Shown here: in pieces, positions 45,096-51,381 of the stretch
How positions within the stretch are numbered: the first letter of the stretch is position 1
How the letters are laid out: each line of letters opens with the position of its first letter
Assembly (NCBI RefSeq): GCF_014653695.1
Contig: NZ_BNAR01000006.1
Location: 186,001 to 250,000, forward strand
From: Lentzea cavernae
GTDB lineage: Bacteria; Actinomycetota; Actinomycetes; Mycobacteriales; Pseudonocardiaceae
Reading direction: 5' to 3'
DNA length: 64,000 nucleotides
Program-made: the position numbers and the translations under genes
The notes under the pieces: generated by a model
Databases searched by the model: none
Told to the model about the DNA's origin: nothing
What the model saw: only the letters and a program-made list of their open reading frames with translations

Positions 45096-46844
45096 TCAGC
45101 TGGCGGTCTGGTCGAGCCAGACCGCCAGCGCACCGGGATCCGGCGCAGTCCCGGTGCGTCCGGCCACCGCACGATGCACCGCACGCACGACTTCGGGCCT
45201 GCGCGCCAACGTGGCTGAACCCGAGGTGACAGCCAATCCGGACCACGCGGTGACGTCCTCGGGTGAAGTGGTGAGCCGCGCCGCGAAGCCTTGTGCCGCC
45301 AGCGGCGCGTCGCCGTTGAGGAACGCGTCCTCCGCCTCGTCCACGAACCTCCGCCCGGTGACTCCGTGGTCGGCCATACTTGCTTTCAGGAACGTCCCCA
45401 GCGGAGAACGCCCCGTCCCCGGCGACATGAACACGACGTCTGCACCGAAATCGGATGTCGGCGCACGCCGATCGAGCCACGCCTCCGCCAGCGCCTCGAC
45501 GACGTCCGGATCGGGCCGCACGTGGCGAAGCCGCCACAGCACCCGATGTTCGGATGTGATCGTCTCGACGGAATCGACCACGTCGGCCGGTACACCGGCC
45601 GGTGGGCACGCCGCCAACCGCAGTGAGACCGCGGCAACGAACCTGCGGCCAAGCTCGGTCAGCTGAGGTGTGCGGCGCAGGGTTCGCACGACCTCGCCGA
45701 CCTGGCGGTGACGGTAGGCGAAGTTGAAGTGAGCACTGCGGACCAGATGCGTGGGCACGAGTTCGCGCTGCACGTACCAGAACTCGACCACGGTGGTGAA
45801 CGCGTAGATGCCGTGCAACAACCCCGTCAACGGCCTCGGGTAGTCGAGCCACGGCGCGTAGAATCGGCACTCGTCGTCGTCCTCGCACAGCATCACCAGG
45901 TCCAGCAGAGCGTTCACCTTCGAATGCTGGATTTCGTGCAGGAGGGCTTCGGCGAACTCGACCGCGGTCCGCTTGGGCGACATCGCAATGCTGCCGAAAG
46001 CCGCGGTGGACGAGGCGGCGAACACCTGTTGGTCAGCACTGAGCGGGACCACACTCGTGATGCAGGAGGACAACTCCTCCACACTTTTCGGATGGCACGC
46101 GGTCAGCAGATCCCATGCCTCGTCCACCAGTTTGCGCCATTCGGCGATTTCGTGGTCAGAAAGTGGACACGCAGGGAGGGGGGCGGTGAACTCGCGGTAC
46201 GGGTCGAGATCGTCGAGAACCAGTTCGACGGTCTGCCCGCGTGCCACGCCTCGGTGTCTTTTCACGGGTTCCAAAGCAGAACGCTCGGACATTCCCTGCA
46301 CCGTCAGCGACAACCCGGCCGGCGTGTTGCACAGGACCGCGTGCCCCACCGGCACTCTCGTCGCCGGCCGCAGAACACCGACCGAAGGCAACGTGACCGC
46401 ACCGTGCACGACCGGCACCGCGATCTCGAACAACACTCCACTTCGGACCGCCGCCGCCGCTGCGACCAGCTGGAACCCTCCCACCTCCGACCAGAACGGA
46501 GTGTCGTCCAGGGCCATGCCCAGCACCTGGCGCAACGCACGGCTCAGCCACACCCCCACCGTCGGGTACATGAGCACGTCCTCGACAGCGGCGGGCGACA
46601 CGCTCTCAGCCTCGGCGAGCAGGTCCCAGGCGCGCTCCACGTCGAACAACGGGCCGAGCCGGTCGGCCATCTCCGCAGCGGCGTCGACGAACGTCCTCAA
46701 CCGCAGCTTGCGGATGCTGTACTGCCCACCGCGCAGTACATCGATTCCCGCACGCGACACCGACCCGTGGCAGATCTCGTCGAACACGAAACGTGACAGG
46801 CGGTGTGTGGCAACTCCCGCCGGCCGCGCACCGCCTCTAGTCAC
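45096..46844 (-). CDS. HExxH-type peptide beta-hydroxylase candidate
   Basis: A 582-residue protein carrying His303-Glu-Ile-Gln-His307 (LLHEIQHSKVNALLDL) in the context of the HExxH putative peptide-modification family, which is fused to or found beside FxSxx radical-SAM enzymes and which recent annotation names alpha-ketoglutarate-dependent peptide beta-hydroxylases. A further His-rich helix (SAHFNFAYRHRQVGEVVRTL) may complete the metal site. The start used is the GTG that overlaps the precursor-like gene stop (GTGACTAG). A GTG 21 nt earlier is also in frame. It is convergent with the FxsT-type gene with only 7 nt between the stops. No radical-SAM enzyme is adjacent. Confidence 0.82.
   Translation of the reverse strand: MTRGGARPAGVATHRLSRFVFDEICHGSVSRAGIDVLRGGQYSIRKLRLRTFVDAAAEMADRLGPLFDVERAWDLLAEAESVSPAAVEDVLMYPTVGVWLSRALRQVLGMALDDTPFWSEVGGFQLVAAAAAVRSGVLFEIAVPVVHGAVTLPSVGVLRPATRVPVGHAVLCNTPAGLSLTVQGMSERSALEPVKRHRGVARGQTVELVLDDLDPYREFTAPLPACPLSDHEIAEWRKLVDEAWDLLTACHPKSVEELSSCITSVVPLSADQQVFAASSTAAFGSIAMSPKRTAVEFAEALLHEIQHSKVNALLDLVMLCEDDDECRFYAPWLDYPRPLTGLLHGIYAFTTVVEFWYVQRELVPTHLVRSAHFNFAYRHRQVGEVVRTLRRTPQLTELGRRFVAAVSLRLAACPPAGVPADVVDSVETITSEHRVLWRLRHVRPDPDVVEALAEAWLDRRAPTSDFGADVVFMSPGTGRSPLGTFLKASMADHGVTGRRFVDEAEDAFLNGDAPLAAQGFAARLTTSPEDVTAWSGLAVTSGSATLARRPEVVRAVHRAVAGRTGTAPDPGALAVWLDQTAS
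45099..45129. terminator. bidirectional hairpin at convergent gene ends
   Basis: A perfect 13-bp stem, GCTGGCGGTCTGG pairing with CCAGACCGCCAGC, with a 5-nt loop. It sits just after the FxsT-type stop and within the last codons of the HExxH gene, so it can terminate both transcripts. Confidence 0.75.
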
Positions 46845-47013
46845 GCTGCCCCTGAACGGAATCACCGAACCTGCCGAGCCTGGCCTCCTCGAAGGTTCGT
46901 TGAATCGCCTTGTCCAGCAAAGGAGTCCGCAATGTTCGGAGATCGGACAAGCACACCTCGGTGAGATCGAGCACCACCGAGGGGAGATCCAATGGTGAAC
47001 CCACTGCTGTCAC
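46837..47013 (-). CDS. FxSxx-like modified-peptide precursor
   Basis: A 58-residue peptide starting at GTG, 8 nt after a GGGGAGG ribosome-binding site; longer in-frame starts exist (ATG at 47049 for 70 residues). The pattern SVVLDLTEVCLSDLRTLRTP followed by LLDKAIQRTFEEA resembles the leader of FxSxx-COOH precursors (a valine/leucine-rich strand, LxxLR, a helix, then a short C-terminal core with Phe). The C-terminus RFGDSVQGQRD holds the single core-region Phe but does not end in canonical FxSxx. Its stop overlaps the start of the HExxH enzyme by 8 nt, the expected precursor-enzyme coupling. Confidence 0.6.
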   Translation of the reverse strand: MTAVGSPLDLPSVVLDLTEVCLSDLRTLRTPLLDKAIQRTFEEARLGRFGDSVQGQRD

Positions 47014-47327
47014 GTCGACTGCCTCCCCACACGCGCCCGCTGATTCCATGATGCCTGACCGGACCGCTCTCTGGGAGCGCCCAGGCGGATATCCCCCAGG
47101 GGCCAACAGGTCTACTCCTGTCACTGCCCGTGCTGGTTTCATGGAATATTTGTGCGGACAGTTCTGAAGTTGGCATCGGTGATCATGCACGCCGACATCG
47201 GTTCACCTGACCGAAGACGCCACCACAGGTCACAGCGCGCAGGTCTGGTCACGGAGTCCGGAAGACCTTCGAGGTCCGATGAACCCACCTTTGCACCGTT
47301 CGGTTCGGTCCCCGTTCTCAATTGTGG
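47014..47327. other. intergenic leader and promoter of the precursor gene
   Basis: About 310 bp, visibly richer in A/T than its surroundings, between the precursor start and the serine-hydrolase stop. It should hold the precursor promoter and the end of the hydrolase transcript. Open frames through it show no codon bias. No hairpin or repeat stands out. Confidence 0.6.
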
Positions 47328-48728
47328 TCACGGTGCTTTCATGATCGTGTCGATCGCCCTGCCGAGCTGTGCGTACTTCTGCGTGTACAGGACGGGGAAG
47401 ACGCCGGGCGGGTCGGCCGGGCGGACGGTGTCGGTGTAGTCCATGCCCAGGTTGCCGAACACCACGACGATGTAGTCGCGCGCGGCCTTGCCGGGCAACG
47501 ACTTCACGATGCCGGCGTCGGATCCGGAGGTGCTGGTCCAGCCGGTCTTGTGCGCGAAGGTCACCTCCGCGGTGTCGTTGCAGGGGCGCACGTCGCGGTC
47601 GTAGATGGCGTCGCCGACGGTGACGGTGCCGTCGGGTTCGATCCAGCGCGCCGGCACCTGTTGCGGGATGCCCCGCGAGGGATAGTCGCGGCCGCACCAG
47701 TTCGGCGTGGAGAGCATCTCGTTGTGGCCCTGGCCCGCCAGGGTTGCCAGGAAGAACGCCCGCGACGGCGGTGAGAGTTCGGCGGCGGTGATCGGTTTGC
47801 CGTTGTCCGTCGTCCACAGGACGTCTGTGCCGCCGTTGATGAGCAGCAGGAGCTTCGCGGTGTCGAGGGCGCTCATGTTCGCGCCTCCCCAGCTGCCCCC
47901 GTTGCCGGGGATCGTGCCGGTGAGCATCAGGGTCGGCATTCCCAGGTCCGCGAAGGTCTGGTTGACGTGGTCCCACGCGTTCAGGTCGTGCAGCAGTTTG
48001 ACCAGCGCGCAGGTGGACTCGTTCTGCGACTTGGTGATCATCTCGTCGAAGTGCTGCCGGACCTTCTTGGTCGAGGGGCCGCCGCAGGCCCCTCGCGCCG
48101 GGGCCGGGGTGTAGGCGTAGTCGGCTTCGAGGTCGATCCTGCCCTGGTCCGCCAGTCGCAGGACGCCGAAGCCCACGAGCAGTTTGAGGACCGATGCCGG
48201 ATACGGTGAGGAGAAGTCGATCGGCGCGTTCTCCCGGCCGGGCAGGACGTCCCGCGTGCCGATGCCGCCGTTGAGGTCCCACTCCCGGTCGTTCCACCAG
48301 CGGTAGCGGACCTGTGCGGTGGACAGCCCTGGGGCTTGCACCGGCACGATCACGCCGTTGGGGTGCTGCGGGCTGAGCAGCACGTTCGCCACCGACTTCG
48401 GACGGCCGAGCGGGTCGAGTTCGATGACGGCCGCGTCCAGGTTCGGCGTCTGGTGCAGCGGTGTGCCGTCGGTGCGCGACCTGGTTCGGCTGGCCAGCTC
48501 TGCGGGTGAGGGGTCGTACTTGTCCTGCTGTTCTGGCGGTGGTGCGCTGGGTTCTGGCGGGGTCAGGTCGATGACGTCCTTGAAGTTCTGCGCGACCACC
48601 GCCTCACGCAGGCGTTCCGCGAGCAGCGGGCTTTCCGAGGCGGACACCGGTGTCGTGGAGGTGGCCGCCATCGTGAGCGCCGCGCACAATACGCTGATCC
48701 GCTTGAGCTTCGTGGTTCGTGCGCTCAT
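47328..48728 (-). CDS. secreted beta-lactamase-fold serine hydrolase
   Basis: A 466-residue exported protein with signal peptide (KLKRISVLCAALTMAATSTTP, cleaved near VSA-SES), an N-terminal region of about 130 residues, and a class-A beta-lactamase/D-Ala-D-Ala peptidase-like domain. The SxxK is in YPASVLKLLVG (about 178), an SxN-like motif in KSQNESTCALV (about 230) and KTG in FAHKTGWTSTSG (about 393). The Glu166-type motif of true beta-lactamases is not obvious, so a cell-wall peptidase or esterase role is as likely as drug hydrolysis. The frame extends to 48812, but the Met before SARTTKLKR gives a normal signal peptide. Confidence 0.87.
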   Translation of the reverse strand: MSARTTKLKRISVLCAALTMAATSTTPVSASESPLLAERLREAVVAQNFKDVIDLTPPEPSAPPPEQQDKYDPSPAELASRTRSRTDGTPLHQTPNLDAAVIELDPLGRPKSVANVLLSPQHPNGVIVPVQAPGLSTAQVRYRWWNDREWDLNGGIGTRDVLPGRENAPIDFSSPYPASVLKLLVGFGVLRLADQGRIDLEADYAYTPAPARGACGGPSTKKVRQHFDEMITKSQNESTCALVKLLHDLNAWDHVNQTFADLGMPTLMLTGTIPGNGGSWGGANMSALDTAKLLLLINGGTDVLWTTDNGKPITAAELSPPSRAFFLATLAGQGHNEMLSTPNWCGRDYPSRGIPQQVPARWIEPDGTVTVGDAIYDRDVRPCNDTAEVTFAHKTGWTSTSGSDAGIVKSLPGKAARDYIVVVFGNLGMDYTDTVRPADPPGVFPVLYTQKYAQLGRAIDTIMKAP

Positions 48729-48807
48729 GCGGACCATCGTGACCAGGGAAGAGCGTGGTTCGCGTGGCGACGGGCTCAAACCGCTGGATGAGGTGATCCG
48801 CCGGCAC

Positions 48808-48852
48808 GCCACGAAGCGCCCGGCCGAGCGATCCGGCCGGGCGCTTCGTGGC
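48808..48852 (-). terminator. 19-bp perfect hairpin
   Basis: GCCACGAAGCGCCCGGCCG pairs without mismatch with CGGCCGGGCGCTTCGTGGC across a 7-nt loop. It lies downstream of the small secreted-protein gene and upstream of the serine-hydrolase start, so it most likely ends the former's transcript. Confidence 0.85.
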
Positions 48853-48937
48853 GAACAGGGGTGTCAGGCGTACCGGCCCCCGAAGTGATCACCGGTATGA
48901 GCCAGTGCGTCGACGACCTCCCGTGCCGTGCCGCGGG

Positions 48938-49246
48938 TCAGCGGTCCGAGTCGTCCTCGGAGTCCTCGGAGTCCTGGACCTCGATGTCGGGGTTCAGGCA
49001 CGGGCCGCCGTCGTTGTTGGAGAGGACCGGCACCGCGATGACGTTCACGTCGACGTGGCAGACGTTGAGGTCGCTGAGGAGCTCGGAGTCCTCCATGTTG
49101 ACCAGGCCCACCTGGTGGGTGTGGTCGTAGCTCGAGGCGAGGTCCCTCATGTCGTCCATCGCGTCACCCTGCGTCGCGAACGCGGGCGTGCCCATCATCA
49201 GAAAACCCGCGCCAACAGCAGCCGCGGCAAAAGCCTTCTTCAGCAT
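48938..49246 (-). CDS. small secreted two-cysteine protein, paralogue 1
   Basis: A 102-residue protein with a signal peptide (MLKKAFAAAAVGAGFLMMG, cleavage near AFA-TQG). The mature part ends in a very acidic tail (SEDSEDDSDR). The core holds SELLSDLNVCHVDVNVIAVP followed by VLSNNDGGPC, with two Cys that could pair. GGAGAAG precedes the ATG. The downstream-strand neighbour encodes a clear paralogue. The layout (tiny, secreted, paired, two Cys, aliphatic beta segment) recalls surface-active rodlin/chaplin proteins of sporulating actinomycetes, but I see no direct family match. Confidence 0.82.
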   Translation of the reverse strand: MLKKAFAAAAVGAGFLMMGTPAFATQGDAMDDMRDLASSYDHTHQVGLVNMEDSELLSDLNVCHVDVNVIAVPVLSNNDGGPCLNPDIEVQDSEDSEDDSDR

Positions 49247-49367
49247 GTCGTCTTCTCCAGTCGTTCGATCTGCGTGTGCAACGAAGGAGGAACGGAGCCC
49301 GGCCACCCCGCCGAGCCCCGTTCCCCGGCTGTGGGACGGCGCCCACAGGGGCGGGCGCCGTCTCACG

Positions 49368-49604
49368 TCACTTGTCGTCGGGGTTGGCGCAGAGGCCGCT
49401 GTCGTTGTCCGACAGCACCGGCACCGCGATGACGTTGACGTCGATGAAGCAGGCGTTGATGTCGCTGAGCACCTCGGAGTCGTTCAGGTGCGCGATGCCG
49501 GTCTGGTCCGTGATGTCCAGCTCGGGGGCGTCCGCCAGAGCGGTGGAACCGATACCGAGGAAAGCGCCCGCGATAGCGACGGCCGCTCCTGCCTTCTTCA
49601 GCAC
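49368..49604 (-). CDS. small secreted two-cysteine protein, paralogue 2
   Basis: A 78-residue protein starting at GTG behind a GGAGAT site. It has a signal peptide (MLKKAGAAVAIAGAFLGIG, cleavage near ALA-DAP) and a mature part of about 53 residues. SEVLSDINACFIDVNVIAVP and VLSDNDSGLC align directly with the neighbouring paralogue, including both Cys residues; the acidic tail is absent. Intergenic spacing of about 120 nt with its own leader suggests separate or tandem promoters. Confidence 0.82.
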   Translation of the reverse strand: MLKKAGAAVAIAGAFLGIGSTALADAPELDITDQTGIAHLNDSEVLSDINACFIDVNVIAVPVLSDNDSGLCANPDDK

Positions 49605-50172
49605 AGAAATCTCCTTTTTTCTTTCAGAAAAGAACGCTTCGGGTGGCGCACACCGTCCGCAAGTCTGGGAGGACCGTATCCACACGATCAGGAGACTCCA
49701 AATCATCGATCACGCTTTGGCGTGAACGCGACAGCACCAAACCACACCTTCGGGTGATGCCGTGTTTTTGATGTTTAGAGGTTTTTCGGCGGTCCATCAG
49801 GACAAACATGGGAACGCCTCGTTCGCATCCTGCAATGGGGTGAAAGGTCTCCCCCGCGCACGCCCTGGAACCGCGTCGGCGCTGGTACGCGCCCCTCGCA
49901 CCCATGCCGGGAGAGTTCCGCCGCAGTGGTCGGCAGAGTCCCTTCGCAGCAGCTCCTACCAGCGCTTTTGGCGTCATTCGAGCCGCGCTCCGGAGCAGCC
50001 GTTCCCGATGCCGGAGGGGGCAGGACCTGGCGCGGGCATGTCGGCCAACGGCAGACGCCTGCGTTTGTCGGCGGTGCCGTCAAGCAATACGGTCGATCTC
50101 TCACCACCGGACTTGGTCGAGTTGAGCCGGCAGCTCGGAATCGCGCTAGAGACCGAGGATGCAACCGGGTAA
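49605..50172. other. long intergenic region with a possible short coupled ORF
   Basis: About 570 bp between divergent genes. The part next to the secreted-protein gene is A/T-rich (TTTTTT, GTGTTTTTGATG) and probably carries a strong promoter. Near the right end a frame from ATG at 50038 to TAA at 50170 (44 codons, ending LSRQLGIALETEDATG) stops exactly at the glycosyltransferase ATG, and could be a leader peptide. It has no good ribosome-binding site. No other feature was seen. Confidence 0.5.
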
Positions 50173-51243
50173 ATGCGAATCGCGATGGTGTCGGTGCAGG
50201 CCAGTCCGCTCACCGAAAACACGGGCCAGGGCGCTCATGTGGCCGAGCTGTGCGCGGGATTGAGTTCCGCCGGACACGAACTGACCGTCTACACGCGGCG
50301 CGAGGACTTCACGTCGCCCGACCGCGTCGGCGCCGAGGGTTACGACGTCGTGCACGTTTCCGCGGGACCTGCTCGCGTGCTCGCGGAGAAAGAGCTCTGG
50401 GCGCATCTCGGCGACTTCGCCGAGTTCCTCACCGGGCAGTGGCAGCAGCGCCGCCCGGACGTCGTGCACGCGCACCACTGGACGTCGGGCCTGGTCTCGA
50501 TGATCAGCGCGCACCACCGTCAGATTCCGGTGGTGCACTCCTACCACGGGTTCGGCGAGTCCGACGTGGAGCAACGACGGGGCGCCGAGGCCCTCGTCGC
50601 ACGCAGGGCGGCGTGGTTCACGGCGACGAGTTCGGCGGAGGTCGAGCGGCTGTGCCAGCTGGGTGTCCGCCGCGCCAAGGTGTCGGTGATCCCCAGCGGC
50701 GTGAACCCCGCCTTCTTCAGCCCGGACGGCCCGACCGAGTTCCACGACGGGCGGATGCGCATCGTCGTGGTCGGTGAACCGGGCCCTGGCACCAGCTCCG
50801 CGGCGATCGGAGCCGCGTTGTCCACTGTGGACAACGTCGAACTGGTCAGCACCGGGGCGGTTCCGCGCGCGAGGCGGGCGATGGTGCTGAGGTCGGCCGA
50901 CATCGCCGTGTGCGCTCCGGACGCCGAGAAGTACGGCATCGCCGTGCTCGAGGCGATGGCCTGCGGTGTTCCCGTGGTGGCCACCTCCGTCGGCGCGCTG
51001 AGCGACATCGTCGTGCCGGAGGTGACAGGACTGCTGGTCCAGCCCCGGGACGCCCGGCGGCTGGCGCGGTCGTTGACGACGTTGCTCGCCGACGAGACAC
51101 GGCGGGAGCAGTTCGGCATCGCCGCCCGCGACCGCGTTCTCGGCCGGTACTCGCGGCACCGGCTCGCGAAGGAAGCTGCCGGCGTGTACGAGCGCGTCTC
51201 CACCGGCCTGGGTTCCGCACGGGCGGTGACCCCGGCGCCGTGA
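50173..51243 (+). CDS. GT4-family glycosyltransferase
   Basis: A 356-residue GT-B enzyme. The N-terminal domain has the Gly-rich acceptor-side loop (MVSVQASPLTENTGQGAHV) and VVHAHHW; the C-terminal donor domain has VIPSGVNPAFF and the E-x7-E motif in EKYGIAVLEAMACGVPVVAT. It lacks signal or membrane segments and so acts in the cytosol on a nucleotide-sugar donor. The acceptor is unknown. It shares the strand with the penicillin-binding-protein gene, but a weak hairpin lies between them, so joint transcription is uncertain. Confidence 0.93.
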   Translation: MRIAMVSVQASPLTENTGQGAHVAELCAGLSSAGHELTVYTRREDFTSPDRVGAEGYDVVHVSAGPARVLAEKELWAHLGDFAEFLTGQWQQRRPDVVHAHHWTSGLVSMISAHHRQIPVVHSYHGFGESDVEQRRGAEALVARRAAWFTATSSAEVERLCQLGVRRAKVSVIPSGVNPAFFSPDGPTEFHDGRMRIVVVGEPGPGTSSAAIGAALSTVDNVELVSTGAVPRARRAMVLRSADIAVCAPDAEKYGIAVLEAMACGVPVVATSVGALSDIVVPEVTGLLVQPRDARRLARSLTTLLADETRREQFGIAARDRVLGRYSRHRLAKEAAGVYERVSTGLGSARAVTPAP

Positions 51244-51261
51244 AACCGAACGAGTGAGCGC

Positions 51262-51278
51262 AGTGCTGTTCCAGCACT
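51262..51278 (+). terminator. weak hairpin after the glycosyltransferase gene
   Basis: A 7-bp stem, AGTGCTG and CAGCACT, with a 3-nt loop, 19 nt after the stop. It is short and without a T-run, so only a weak candidate. Confidence 0.35.
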
Positions 51279-51381
51279 CCCGGTGACGGAATCCGTGCCC
51301 GCTGTTCATTCGAAGAGTGAGCCTGTTCGTCGTCGCGCCGGGTAACCGCCGTTGGCCGGAGACAGCGATGGGAGTTCCACT

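Noticed and set aside
37349..47013. Search for a radical-SAM FxsB-type gene (CxxxCxxC) or a TIR-like FxsC in the island
   Set aside because: No frame with a radical-SAM motif in protein-like context was seen between the decayed regulator and the serine hydrolase, so none is reported.
47230..48297. Second leftward frame overlapping the serine hydrolase
   Set aside because: Arg/Gly/His-rich shifted-frame shadow of the hydrolase gene; the SxxK, SxN and KTG motifs are in the other frame.
47328..48728. Calling the secreted serine hydrolase a drug-resistance beta-lactamase
   Set aside because: SxxK, SxN-like and KTG motifs fit several penicillin-recognising families, the Glu166-type motif is not clear, and the protein is longer than class A enzymes, so only the fold is claimed.
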